Shown piece by piece: positions 20,576-32,160 of a stretch of DNA of 64,000 bases. The number at the start of each line of letters is the position of its first letter. Position 1 is the stretch's first letter. Source of the stretch: Casuarius casuarius (taxonomy: Eukaryota; Chordata; Aves; Casuariiformes; Casuariidae); assembly GCA_003342895.1 (NCBI GenBank), contig PTFA01000160.1, forward strand, positions 908,849 to 972,848. Direction: 5' to 3'. A model generated the notes under the pieces. It was given only the letters and a program-made list of their open reading frames with translations, was not told the DNA's origin and searched no databases. The position numbers and the translations under genes are program-made.

Positions 20576-22370
20576 TAGCTGCTCGCCCTCCATCGCACAT
20601 CTCTGGGCCACGGTGGGGAACGGCTTGGGGGAGTGCAGTGTCCCGTGGTTTGGACTACATCCATCCATCTGCCCCGTTTTAGGCCTCCGTGACACTGGGT
20701 TAACGTCCTCAGCTCTCTGAGTGTATTGACTCAGGCGTGGATGTCGACTCCAGCAGCCGCTGGGCGCTGCCGGTGGAAGTGGATTTTCACACTCATTAAT
20801 CCCTGGCTAGATTTGACTCCCTCTCTCAGCTGCTTTTTTCTGGGAGCCTCAGCCAAGAAAGAGCTCGTCGCTGGATTTGCAGGGGCTTGGCAATGGCTTA
20901 TAAACTTGGGAGGCTCCTTGTTCTTCAGCCTCACTTGCCTTGCCCACTCTTCACCATTTCATTTTTCAGAGCTGCCCATGTCCTTTATTTTTCCTTTTTC
21001 TCTTGTTTTCTTTGTTTTTTATGTAGGTAGGCACACAGGAAGGGAAAGTGGTTTCCTTCCTGTTTTTTACCCTGGTGCAGAGAAGTGGGGGAGGAGCATA
21101 TTGCTGATAGGAGGTAGAGGATGGTACCCCAGGGAAAGGGGAGGAAGGTCCAAAGCACAATGCAGGAACACTTCTGTGCGTCTCCGGCTCAGAGCAAGGC
21201 TGCCCTGCAGCAGTGTCCAGAGCCACGTCCAGATTTCGGACCTGCAGAAAAAATTCCTCTGCTCCCTCAGCTGAGGGAATATGTCAACAGGACCTTAGTT
21301 TGGACTAAGCCATGGTCTGGAAGCAAGGGCACAGCTGGATTGCTGTTAGTCTGAGCTCAGAGGGTCTTGCTTTTCCATTGCCTTTCCATCGTTTCTCTCA
21401 GAGACCAAAGCGAGCTGCTCTGGAAATGCCAGCTCTGGTGACCAGCAAGCAGAGTCAAGGAAGAGGATTAGAAAATACGGTGCAGAAATGAAGAGTGCCA
21501 CGAAAATGATTTGTCGGTACCACAGCTGAGGAGAGAAGGAAAATGAAGGAAAATATTTCTGATGACTCAAAATCCCTTCCCTTGCCCCAGGCTAAGAGCA
21601 AGGCAGCTTGGCAAATTTTAAAGCTGTCAGCATGCCATACTAGTTTTCCTCTTTTTAAGTTCTCAGCAGCACCAGGTGAGATCTGAAGTGTTCCTCTCGA
21701 GAGTGGAGGAAATATTTCTCTTGCAAAGAGAATCATCGTGTTGTGTTTTGGGTTAAATGAGTCACTGAGGGTGGGCGAGCCCTCGGAGCAGCTGAAGCAC
21801 GGGGTGTCCAGCCCTGCCGGGAGCGTTTCTGAACGCCAGCGCATCAGGAAAGATCCAGCCTGCCAGGTGCGGAGATCCCGATGCGGTTGCGACACTAGCC
21901 CTGGGGAGGAGGCACCGCGGGCGCGCGCGAGGCGTTGGCACGCACGGCGGGCAGGCACCCGGCAGGGAGAAGCCCCGGCTGGCGTGCTTGGGGAAGGAGT
22001 CAGCGTGCAATGTGTGCAATGGGTGAAACCCAGCTTTGGGTTTGTTTGGCCAAAGCAAAACACAGAGAGGAGGGGAAAAAAACAAAACAAAACTCCAATG
22101 GAGTATTTATTTTTGTTTTTGGTGATGTCATTGTTGCTTTGGCCCCCTTCCCTCCCTGGAGAAGAACCAAGTTCAGAATGAAAAGTCCAAGCACTTCATG
22201 CTGGAAATGCCCCACTCAGTTAAGTGTNATGCCTAAATCTGTAAACAGTTCCTGTCTCCCTGAAGCTGCTGTTGCCAGTGAATGGCATTTTCCCTGCCCA
22301 GTTGCACAGAATCCACAAACTGGGTAAAGGAAGATGCTTCCTACCCTTCCCTGGTGTTGTTTTGCAGTGA
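20576..22370. other. No gene seen
   Basis: The stretch includes an AP-1-like ATGAGTCAC near 21757-21770, a CpG-rich spot near 21900-21960 and the N at 22228. Both-strand frames of up to about 210 codons (minus, 21455-22090) carry no recognisable domain. Confidence 0.5.
22228..22228. other. Isolated ambiguous base (N)
   Basis: Second of three single Ns in the window. Confidence 0.95.
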
Positions 22371-22531
22371 ATCCACCCTCCCTGGAAATGTTTAAGTCAA
22401 GAGGGAGTGTTTTTCTGAAAGCCTTGCCTAGTTCAAACAATGGATTCTGGGAAGTGCCATGGCACATGTTCTGCAGAAAATCAGGGTGAGTGACCACAAC
22501 GATTCCCTCTGGCTTCATGCTCTATGAAGCT
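22371..22531 (+). mobile_element. CR1/L3-type LINE 3' end, sense
   Basis: The order of words matches the terminal 3' UTR of old CR1 elements: 'ccaccctccctggaaatgtt', 'taagtcaagagggagtgttt', 'ctagttcaaacaa', 'tgttctgcagaaaatcaggg', 'tgaccacaacgattccctct', 'ggcttcatgctctatgaagc'. The consensus ends 'gatcacaatggtcccttctggccttaaactctatgaatctatg', so the element's 3' end lies at about 22530. It is 5'-truncated and diverged, and carries no open frame. Confidence 0.78.
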
Positions 22532-22799
22532 ATTGTTTGCAATGTGTTGCATGGGTGTTTAGCTTGGCCCAGCATGTCATCCTCTCTCCACTCTTTGAAT
22601 AGGCTCTGCTGGAGAAAATGCCTGGAATAAGCCTGTTATATATTTGCTTTTGGCATTATTTTTGTTTGCTTGTTTGTTTATTTCTTAGGAATTATTTTAA
22701 GGACCTCAAGGTCCCCACAGCAAGAGGGGAGCTGATGTTTGCCCGACTCCCTTTACCTTCTAGGTGGAGGTAGCTTAGCTTGCTTGGCCAAGGGCTGGA

Positions 22800-22960
22800 A
22801 ACCGGCAGGAAACCGGCCCCCGCGGCGGAGCTGGGGCGGGAGGCTGCGGAGGGTCCCCGCGAGGTCCGGCCCCTCCGCCTCCGCCCCACCGAGCCGCGGG
22901 ACCTCCCTGGGAGCTGACCGCGCGCTGCCGCCGGCCTCGCGCTTACGTGGCCCTGCTCCA
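22800..22960. promoter_or_regulatory. Compact CpG-rich patch
   Basis: I count about 23 CpGs in roughly 150 bp, at or above the number expected from base composition. The patch lies between two CR1 relics in opposite orientation. No exon is attached. It could be an orphan CpG island or a GC-biased conversion hotspot. Confidence 0.45.
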
Positions 22961-23084
22961 GTCTTGCCTTATGCAAGGAGCAGATTTTGGCAACCAGATC
23001 CCAGCGGCTCCTCCCCAAAGCACATATGGGGAGCATAGGGGTCCTCTCGTCCTGCCCCTTCCCCTCTCCGATGCAGGACCAGCC

Positions 23085-23330
23085 CCTCCTAGATTACTCC
23101 TAGCAGATATTTGTCTAGTGCTCCCATAAAGACTTGCAGTGTCGGAGAATCTGGCACTTCCCCAAGCAATCTGCTCCAGTGATTCGCTGTCCTTAGAGAG
23201 GCTTTTGTAAACGCCAATCTGGATCTTTTTTGCTGCAATTTAAGACTATTGTCATTTGTCCCATCTACACAGCGATGGCTTGTTTGCTCTGATGTCTGAA
23301 GTGCTGTGAGAAACCTCAGGTCTGAACAAC
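23085..23330 (-). mobile_element. CR1/L3-type LINE fragment, antisense
   Basis: The plus strand matches the reverse complement of the CR1 3' region: 'ctagtgctcccataaagact', 'cttccccaagcaatctgctc', 'cagtgattcgctgtccttag', then 'ttgctgcaatttaagactat' and 'tgtcatttgtcccatc'. The typical consensus is 'cccaagcaatctgttccactgattgactgtcct... ttgctgcaatttaaggccattgctccttgtcctatc'. It is a separate insertion from the one at 22.4 kb, because the orientation is opposite. Confidence 0.8.
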
Positions 23331-23999
23331 ATCTGGTTCTGCATGTACCCCCGCGGGAGGTCGCCTCCTGGGACGCCGTCTTCCCGGGCCCGGCGCTGTC
23401 GCCAGGAGAAGCGGCGGGATCCTCCGCTCTGCCTTGAGCGGAAAGAAACCTAGATTCAGGCAGCTGAAAAGAAAGTTCACGTGTGTCAGCAAATCTGTGA
23501 GCTCCCAAGCAGACCTGAGAGGTTTTCAAACCTCCAAATCTCGGCCGACGGCAGTCACATATGGCCAGACCGGAGTTATCCAAGGCGCCGTTAGTGCCTG
23601 CTCCTGAGGGCAGGAATATTGCTGCCTCTTCCTGACCGAGTGCCACGAGCAGGGAGTCCCTCTATAAATAGCAAAGGGGAAAGGAAGGAACAGATGGGGA
23701 AAAGACAAGGAGGAGCAAGAAGGAGAGAGTGACAAGCGAGCGAGCGGATGTGCAAGCAGGGGCTGGGAGGAGGGAAGGACCGAGAGGGAGCTGTAATTAG
23801 GGCAGGTTTAGTATGCACGAATTTTGCTGGGTTTGCAGCAGGAGGCTTGCCCGGCAGCTGCAGAAATGATTTATTACATGCTCACTACATTTGCCCTGTA
23901 GGAAGGTAAATAAAATGTACACACTGTCCCATTTACTCTGGCAATCGAGGGGATGTGACCCAATTTCTGTTTCACTAAAATGTTTTCCTCACCAGGACT
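23331..23999. other. No gene seen; contains a TATA/MEF2-like site
   Basis: GC-rich at 23350-23430, then purine-rich at 23670-23790. Frames are without family resemblance. Confidence 0.5.
23662..23671. promoter_or_regulatory. CTATAAATAG: perfect MEF2 consensus and TATA-like box
   Basis: The ten bases fit the MEF2 consensus YTA(A/T)4TAR exactly and also contain a TATA box (TATAAATA). No transcription start or exon is evident 25-35 bp away in the purine-rich sequence downstream. Either reading is inference from motif match. Confidence 0.35.
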
Positions 24000-25600
24000 G
24001 GACCCCCGGGAGGTGCTGGACTCCACAGCCCCCCCGCCAAGCCACAGCGCTGCGCTGGAGGTGCATTTATCTCACGTGCCCTCGTCGTCAGGAGGAACTT
24101 CGAGACGCACATTTAGCACGTCGATCCTTCGCGCTGGGCCTGTGCTCGGCCCGTCCCTGCACGGCTCCTCCGGCCTCCCCCGGTGCCGGTGGATGGTGAC
24201 AGCGCCGAGCTTGCGGGAGGTGCCGGGCCAAGCGCTCACGCGGGAGCGACGGAAAATCCACTCGCACCATCTGCACGTCGGATTAGGCGATGCTTTTCCT
24301 CTGACGGCGAGATGAGAGGGAGACGGGGCCGCGAGCATCATCTGGCTCTCACATCTGCTCGCGCCGNGCCGGCTCCGCACAGCTGGCTGCGCCGGGCCGT
24401 GGCAGAGCGGGCGAGGGTCCCGCGGCCCCGGCTGGACAGGACCGAGCCCGGTTTATCCAGCGCGGTTCTGCTGTCGGGGGGGACCCTGCTTGGGGGGGAG
24501 CGAGCTGAGCACAGCCCGTGTGTTTGCCCAGGGAAGTCCAGGCCACGACTCGGTTTGCTGATACGCAGATATGCATTTGCTGAATGTGCAAGTTTTGGCA
24601 GCACGGTGTCTGACTGCTGCTGTTTTTTTCCTCCCCGATTGTAATTCTCCTCTGGCCTCGGCAGCCGGCAGCCCGGGGAGCTGCACGGGTGCCCGGCTCC
24701 GCTGCGGCCGGCAGCCAGCGAGGGGTGGCCGGGCACCGCGCTGCTCGCCGGGGTGCCGATGGCACAGGGTTAAGTGGACGCCGGAGCTAAAACCCTCCTC
24801 TCGGGATCCGTTTTGAGGAGTTTGCATTGGAAAGGCAGAGCCCGTGCATCGTGGGCATTGCCAAGTCCAAACTCGCTTCAGACTTTAAGCAAATAGTCAC
24901 AGGAAATCGGTTCTGCTCTTTGTTTGGCTCTGTCTGGGAAACACAGCCGTGTTGTGCTTGGAGCAGCCCCTCGGAGGGATCGGAGCAAGGCTGCCGCGGG
25001 CAGAGCCTGCTGGAGCCTCCCCGCGGGAAGCAGCGCTCCGCGTCCGGCACCCTTTGGATGGTTGTCCCCACGTTCGGCCCCTGCAGCCCCCTTTTCCCCA
25101 GCGCCGTGCTCCGCGCGGGCAGGATCCTGCTCCACCGTGGTGGCATCAGCGGGGCAAGGCTGTGCCCGCTCGCTTGCTGCACCGCATCGGCGTGAAATCC
25201 TAAAGTAGATGCCAGCCTCGCTAAACGGCAAGGCCACGAGCATCCCTGCGGAGCACCGGGGCGGCAAAGCTTCCCGCCAGCAGGAATTCCCGGCCAAGCC
25301 TGCTGCGGTGGGGGTTTTTCTTAGCTCCTCCGACCGCTGTCTTCCCCTCACTTCCCATCTCGCCCTGGTGATTTTATTTTGTGCTGCTGTCTGTGCAACC
25401 CGAGCACGGCGAACGGGCAGTTGCTCAGCACTTACTCTCCCCCTGGGCCGGGACGAATCCTGCCCCTGCCCCGCGGGGTGCAACCCTGCCTGCTCCGGGG
25501 GCTGGAGTGGGACGCGCTCGCCTCGGCGCACTGCTCCATCCGTTCCCTGGGATCTGCCCGCCCGCCCGCTTCGCACCGCGCTTCCCTCCCGAAGGCTGCA
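24000..25600. promoter_or_regulatory. Extended CpG-rich region (orphan island candidate)
   Basis: CpGs are frequent throughout, densest at about 24090-24280, 24360-24480, 25010-25180 and 25440-25580, with one N at 24367. Frames are open in several phases; the longest is 275 codons on the minus strand at 24878-25705. They overlap heavily and match no family. A promoter for a transcript outside my recognition cannot be excluded. Confidence 0.4.
24367..24367. other. Isolated ambiguous base (N)
   Basis: Third single N, in CpG-rich sequence that is hard to read. Confidence 0.95.
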
Positions 25601-26145
25601 CACAAAACCTAATTGCATGGCATAAATTATCACAACTGTCCAAATAAAAGTCCAGGAAAAAAGACTGTGGCTGGATGGGCACTTGAGGGCTATTGGAAGA
25701 TGCATAAATTCTTTTGCTTAGTTTTTTTTTTATTTTTACATGTCTAATCACAGTGAAAGGAGCCTTTCAGGGGGAGCTCAGCTGCCAGAGCGCTCAGCAG
25801 CCCCTAGCAACTGCAGGGAGAAGCAGCAGCAGGCTCGACTGGCCTGGTTTACCTTGGAGAGGGCCTGGTGCTAAGCAAATGCCAAGTGCTTGGGAATAAG
25901 GCAGTGAAGGAATGGTCGTATTCTCCCAGGTTGTCCCTCAGGGCGTGCAATAAGCCTGTTCCCCGCACTCGGTCCTCCAGGACTTAGTTGTAAGAAGAAA
26001 ACTTCTTTGCCATCACCCCCGCATCGTCTCTGCTGCTCTGCAAGCATCTTGCAAACTTTAATTAAATAAATAAGCCTCCGAGGAGACCTCTTGGACCCCC
26101 ACGTTAAAGACAGGCTGACGGAAGGCACAGAGAACTAGCATCACT
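25601..26145. other. No gene seen
   Basis: AT-rich at 25610-25750, including a T9 run near 25723-25731. The remainder is ordinary. Nothing recognised. Confidence 0.55.
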
Positions 26146-26300
26146 TCTGAGGATGGGCCCGGAGCTGCCGGCCCGGCAGCGGCGCGGGAAGGGGGGAGCG
26201 AGGGAGCCGGGAGGAAGGCGGCGGGGTCGGAGGGCAGGACCCCGGCGGGGCCGGCGCGGCCGGGCGCTGCAGCCAGCGCGTGACGAGCCGCGGTGATAAT
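26146..26300. promoter_or_regulatory. Compact CpG-rich patch
   Basis: About two dozen CpGs lie in roughly 150 bp, bounded by AT-rich DNA on the left and 'gtgataattagg' on the right. The sharp edges are typical of a CpG island. No exon was recognised. Confidence 0.45.
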
Positions 26301-27639
26301 TAGGGCCGATTTATACTTCCGGGTCAGGGGGTCACCCCGGCTTGTCATCGATTTTTAGGTGGGTGATAAACTGCCTGGAAAGCAGGGCTGTCAGGACCGC
26401 GTGGGAAACATCGCGTTAACGAGGAGCTCCGGAGGCGAGGGCTGCCGCGGTGGCCTGCCTGGCGGAGGGGACGCGGGACGTGGGACCCAGCTGGCACTGG
26501 CCAAGCTGGGGCAGCCCTGCCTTCCCCTGCCCTGCGGGAGCAGAGGTGGGTTTGCCAAGTCCGATGCACTTCGGGTGCTCTTTTTTCTCTGCTTTGCCCC
26601 TGGACTGGATTTTTCCTTGATATTCAGCCTTTTCATTTTTTTCCCCCTTTCTTATGCTTCTTTTAGTCCCACCACCCTCTGCAGGGTGCTGATTCCCTCC
26701 AGAGAGCTGTGCTCCCCCCCGCCCCCAGCGTCCCTCCATCCCTCAGGCCACCCAGCTGGCACCGTCGCTTGCGTTGCACCCCTGCTCCCGAGTCTTTCCC
26801 TTGCTCTTTGCTGACCCCCCTTTGGGCTCCTTCGCCCCGGGGCGGAAAAGGGGGGTGTTCACTGAGGCTGGTTGCTCCGATGAGCCAAGCGTCAGTGTTT
26901 TCCAGGAGCGGACCCGAGCAGGCCACCGCTGCGTCATGCTCTCAGTCTCGCTCGGAAAGGAAGCCAGTGCTTGGGGCCACTGATTTTTCTGCACGTGAAC
27001 CTCAAAAGAAATCCAGGGAAGTTTGGTGTCTGTTCGTTACACTTGTCACCGTCTTTCTAGCACCAGCTAAAAGCCTTTGGCTCCTGGCTCTGGACCCGCT
27101 GGGCTGCGTAGGTCACACGATGGTCTGAGATCCCAGCGGCAGCAGTTGAGCATCACGGATGCTGGGGCGTGCGAGGCCTCGCTTTGCTGTCCGCTTCTCC
27201 TGCTGACAGGTTTGCTCTGCTCCATGCAGCACCGGCTGCCGTGCCGGTGCGGAGTGCCAAGCCCAGCAGGGCGGGCGGGCGGGCCGAGGACGGCGTCTGG
27301 AGACGCACCGCCTCGCGCTCCTACCTGCCAAGGGTTTCTTCCTTGGCACGCAGCGCGCTCTGCTCGCAGAGGCAGATTCAGCTGCTGCTGGCAAGCACAG
27401 CAAGAGCCTAAATATGTTTGCTCCGTCCCTTTTTTGAAAGCTGGTAGAAATGTTCCCAGATTTATGCTTCGAGCCAAAAGAAAGCAACTGCCGGAGGCAG
27501 CTAAATGTACCTCGAGCTCTCCCACTGGATGCAGGGGAGGACAAGCCCAGCTGCTCCTCTCGGAGAGGCAGAAGGGCAGTAGGAGCTGAGCACACCCTGC
27601 CCACCCGTCCTTCAGGCACTCCCTCGGATTGCGCTCATG
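26301..27639. other. No gene seen
   Basis: Moderately GC-rich, with overlapping frames on both strands up to about 200 codons (minus, 27067-27666) and no recognisable domain. The plus-strand part 26570-26680 is pyrimidine-rich, but no exon follows. Confidence 0.5.
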
Positions 27640-27830
27640 TGATCCCACTCCAGATACGTTGCTCATATCTGGAGCCTAGTTTTCCTTCCTGTAATTAAAA
27701 GGGTGAAGCTATGGCACAGGCTGAATTCAGCGGGTCTATGTTCTTCCTAAGTACATTAAATTGTCCAGGCCCGGGAGTGTCATGAAATTACAGTCTCTGC
27801 GTGGTGAGGGTATGACCGGGCTCTGAACTT
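27640..27830. promoter_or_regulatory. Candidate conserved non-coding block
   Basis: AT-richer DNA with 'cctgtaattaaaagggtg', 'gtacattaaattgtcc' and 'catgaaattacag'. Three ATTA/TAAT cores occur in about 120 bp. No repeat similarity was recognised. Confidence 0.27.
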
Positions 27831-28439
27831 CCTCGTCGAGGAAGTGCCCTGCTCTCTCATAAACAGGTCCAAGCTGAAAAAACCATGACCCAGCTGAGGG
27901 CAAGCATCAGGGCCAGGGTTAGTGCTGCTCGGCCTGCGGCTCTGGCCCCTGCACCCTCTCTGAACATGCCCCTAAACAGCAGATGTTCAGCCTCAAGTGT
28001 TGCATTTCTGTAGGGGAGACTGGTGTCTGAGGCACAGCAGAAGACAGGTTGCACTGGTGATGCCCCCCGACGCGGTCGTTGGCACTTCAGGGGTCTGCGT
28101 GCGGACCCCGTGGCAGCTTAGGCAGAGCCGGCGCTCATGAACGTCCGACCTGAGCGGGGTCCTCGAACCCAATGTGCCCCAAACAGGCTGGGGTCTGCAC
28201 ACGCATGCTTTTGTAAGCTTATCTGCTGGTCGGAAGGAAAGCAAGAGCCCTGGGATTCCTCCTGTAAGCAGCTACGAGGCTTGGACAACCATCCACGTTG
28301 CTTTAGGTGACTTCGTTCCCTTTTAGGAACAATCCCTTGTTCTAGCTCGGACACAAAGAGCTATGACCCACCACTTCTCACCAGTGCTGGTAGCAAACAG
28401 CCTGCAGGCAGGCCCGGAGCTGAGGCAGGTCACAGGAAA
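27831..28439. other. No gene seen
   Basis: Ordinary composition, short frames, nothing recognised. Confidence 0.6.
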
Positions 28440-28690
28440 GAGCATTCCAAATAACAAAGATTGCATTTAAAGGAATCCACTCTCGCAAATGGGAAAAGCA
28501 AAATTCATCAGATAAATTATTTGTTCGCCCAGCTGCAAGCGAGGTGCCCAGGGGAGCTGCAGCGTTCGCGCCTGTGCGCGCTCTTACCGAAATGCAACGT
28601 TCAGCAGATCCCCCACTCCGCGCGCTTAGCTAATCTCCTCCGCAGTGGCATATTTGTGAAGATGTTCCTGTCATGCCATTAAAAAAAAAA
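28440..28690. promoter_or_regulatory. Weak candidate conserved block ending in an A-run
   Basis: 'aaagattgcatttaaaggaa' and 'cagataaattatttgttcgc' give an AT-rich start. The block then turns CpG-containing and ends at a run of A near 28680-28690. Function is speculative. Confidence 0.2.
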
Positions 28691-28819
28691 GGTGTGTGGG
28701 GGGGAGGGCTGCTGTCTGCATGATGGAAAAGTGACTCTCTGCATCACGGAAAGCCACCTCCAAGTCCAGGCATGGCTGCTTCTCGCTCAGCGCTGCCCTC
28801 GCAGCAGCCAGTCGCTGGG

Positions 28820-28990
28820 TGGTCTGCCTCTTAATTACAGGGTTAATGCGATGTTACTATCTGGAGAAGTTTCTTAACCTGATAATGAGTAGGAAGCAGC
28901 TGTAGCTTGGAAAATGTAATAATTGCAGAGTGGAGCAATGTAATTATAAGGTGTGTATCAACTGCCTCCATGTTTACTTAGAGAAGACTA
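28820..28990. promoter_or_regulatory. Candidate enhancer-like block with repeated AATGTAAT
   Basis: TTAATTA (28831-28837) and GATAATG are followed by two copies of AATGTAAT (28913-28920 and 28937-28944) exactly 24 bp apart. Each runs into AATT or TAT. A T-box-like AAGGTGTG follows (28948-28955). Homeodomain cores with repeated spacing suggest a regulatory element. Nothing here shows activity. Confidence 0.35.
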
Positions 28991-29460
28991 AATCCCCTCA
29001 AAAGCAGCAGCCGTAGCAGCAGCCAGCTCTGTTTCGTGTAGGGGAGGGCAACCACGCGGGGAGGGGAGAGCAGAGGCGAGCTGGGGCCTGTTCTTCTCCA
29101 GGGCTGACGTGCTGGGGCTTGCGCTGAGCCAGCTCTGCCTCCGAACCCAGCAGTACCGGCCCGTGTGCTGTGCACCGCTGCTAACGCCCGCACCCCTCCG
29201 AACGGTGCGGGGGATCAGAGAGCAGCAGAGGTCGGTCTGTGCCATCGAGCCAGGAGCGGGAGCCAGGCTCGACCGCTTCCCAGCGCGCAGCGACGTTTCT
29301 GCCCCGAGACCTCCACAGCTCCCAGCGAGGGGCAGCACGCGGGAGCCGGCCCCGTGCGTGCAGCCGCCCTGGTCTCCGCCGCGCTCGCTGGGCAGCCGAA
29401 GGAGGGTCATCCCCTCCCCTTGCTCCCCAGGGAAGCTGAACAGCAAAATGTCCCTATGAG
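28991..29460. other. GC-rich stretch without a gene
   Basis: CpG-containing sequence (densest 29150-29400), with frames in all phases and no recognised product. Confidence 0.5.
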
Positions 29461-30735
29461 CCCTTCATTTTCTACCCCTGGAGCAAATGTAGGGGTGTGC
29501 GTGTGTCTCACGTCTAAAATCATACCAGCCTTCTCCCTAGACTCGCAGACCTCCCTCATTTATTTCCCACCCGACTTACCTGCGTATGAGGCAATTTTTA
29601 CTCTGCAGTCTCCATGCCAAAGAAAATTTCTATTAGGTGGGGAAGCTGCTTCCCTTTCGTGCCCTGAAGGCAGAATAACCAGATGAGTAGAGGTGTTATC
29701 CCATGCAGAAAAACAGCATTATGCTGATTCTTTCTCCCGCTAAACACAGATCATTACTTGTCTTTTGTAGTCGCTGGTGTAGACAATGGAGTACGTGTGC
29801 CTGAACGCACGTGTATATATAATAAATCCCTCGTCAGAGGCGGGAGATCAGCTCAGGCACGCCGACACAGCAAGACCATCACTCATTCCTGCCGCTACAG
29901 CTACCAGCCAGCGCCTGTTAATTTGTAGTATGATCAGGGTTTATAACTTCTGTCGAACAGTCGCTAAATCAGGGCAGAACTTACCCCCGAGGGTCTGGCC
30001 ATCAGGTAGAAGAAGGAGCCTTTAATACCACTGGCTACATGTTACGAAGGTGCAGCTGGTTTTGTCACACTGAGGTTTTGTGCAAGTTCCTTACGAGAGC
30101 ACACGCAAGCACATACATGTGATCACGTGTTGGCATGTGTGTGCCCAATTCTCCCACATTCTCATCCTACATCTGGGAAAAGACTTTTGTCAACTATTTT
30201 TTCCCCTGAAAAATACAGATTTTGCTCAAACAAAACATTTGGTGTATTTTTGCTGTGTGCGCTCAATTATTCCCATTTGGAAAAAAAAAAGATAAAATAT
30301 GCCAATATGGAAAATAAAACTGGGTCAAGTTTTAAAGGAATTGTAATAATACTGATTCTGAAGCACAAACTTTTTCATCAGTTCTGTACAATGCTCTCCT
30401 TGAGATCCAGGCACAAAGGCACAGCCTCTCCTGAACACGTTTCTGGGCTTCATTGCCTGCGCAACCTTTGCAAATGTCTTTCTTTGATCTTTAGTAATTA
30501 CCCTGTGCTAATGCTTTTGTGATGTGATGAATGAGACTGAGAGGAGCAGAGAAGGGTGAGAAGAACCCTTACCTTTCTCTTGTCAAGGTCCTTTAGTCGG
30601 GGCCTGTGATCTGCTCCGACTGCCTCCCGAATCATAACCCATGCTGCAAAACGGCTTATGCACCAATTAGGTGGTTGGATCAAGGTCCCGTCGCGCTCAG
30701 CGATGCCTCCTCTTGAGGGAGAATCTGCCCTCTCC
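29461..30735. other. AT-richer stretch, no gene seen
   Basis: It holds an E-box CACGTG (30124-30129), a run of A near 30281-30290 and AT-rich sequence to about 30370. No transposon or exon was recognised. Confidence 0.5.
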
Positions 30736-32160
30736 ACTATCTAATTAATGAGAGGAAGTTCTGCAAAACCTCGCAGGCTTCCCAAACGCTCCCCCCTGTT
30801 TTGGGGAGGCAGAGGAGGGACCGAAGTGCTTCCCACCATGCTGCTGGCTAGGAGGAGCTGGCGGATGCCAGGCTGGCCATCTCTCTCTAGCACAAACCCG
30901 TTCTGGGTGCTGGAGGAGTAAGAGGGGAACAGGCCACGGAAAGTGGCCAAGCTCATGTGCTCGCCCAGCTCGGCACCTACTGACCCTGGAAAGACAACGC
31001 CAGCCGAGCTGGACCGGCGGCCTGGAACAGTGCGGCATTTCTTACACCCTCGCGTCTCGTTTCCTGTGAGGACAAGCTTGGAAACGTTTTTTCTGATTCT
31101 GCTCCCTGCGCACCGAGAGATGTATGCGCAGCTTGCTTGGATGGAGCTCACTCAGTAGAAAACCTAATGGCAGATATAAATTCTGCTCCCTTTCCCTCCT
31201 CGCTTCTCCCTGAAAGCCCCAGCAATTCCCTTACCCGGGTCAAGGCAGATGACCTGAACACGGAGCCTGCGAGAGGGGATGGAAGGACGCCCTGCACAAA
31301 CCATTAGCCTGGGACACCTTGGCGACACTGGAACTAATTCCCCTGGAGCGGCTGGAGTTCGAGGCAGGTTGGGCAGACCCGGCGCCGGGGCGAGGAGCGA
31401 CGTGGGGAGGCAGCAGGGCTGCGTGGCAGCACGCGCGGGAAGGCACCGCGGCGGCGGGGCAGGCCGTGGGGCTGGGGGCTGCCGGAGCAGCAGCCCCTCT
31501 GCAGCCATGGGCCTGGAGAGGGGCCGGAGAGGAGCTCTTTCCCCACCAGCGCTGTGGCATCCTGATTAAAAAATTCCAGCATGACTGAAATGAAAATTGC
31601 TGTGGCTTTGAACGTCCTGACAGCGCCGCAGAGCTGGACGGGGATTAGCGCAGACTGCCTGACACGTGTTTTTAGAGAACGTTTAATAGTGAGGCTGCAG
31701 CTAAGGCTGGGGGTGGGGGCATGAGAAGGAGATCCAGGAGGAGAGCGGCTGGGATGAATCACCGAAGACCAGCGTGGGGAAGGGCAGCTCCCTCCAAGGA
31801 AGGGCTGTGATGGGACCGTCAGCCCACAGCTCTCTTCCCACTCCTCCTCGTTCCTCCCACGTCCTCTCACCCTGGGTCGCAGCAGTGTGCAGGACCCGAG
31901 GGCAAGCGATCGTCCATGTCCCGCTCTTGCACCGCTCTAAGTGCGAGCACCGGGTTCCCTCTCCACGCAGAGCCCCCGCGCCTGACGCCTTTGCCCTGAG
32001 GCAGGGGACACTGGTGCTCTGCGGGAGCGGCACAGAGCAAGGGCAGGTGTTTTCTCGGGACAGACGGGATGGAGGGGGAGCTCGGCCCATGCCAGGTGGC
32101 AGCTCTGCAGGCAGCCGGCCAGCGGCTGTAAGGGAGCAGGTCTAGCTGACGACGTCGGGT
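30736..32160. other. No gene seen; CpG-rich spot at 31370-31460
   Basis: GC-rich DNA with frames on both strands, interrupted by an AT-richer piece at 31565-31690 containing 'tgaaatgaaaattgctgtgg' that might be conserved. No product was recognised. Confidence 0.5.

Noticed and set aside
24878..25705. 275-codon minus-strand open frame in a CpG-rich region
   Set aside because: Overlapped by several other frames on both strands. The amino-acid mix reflects GC content rather than a protein family.
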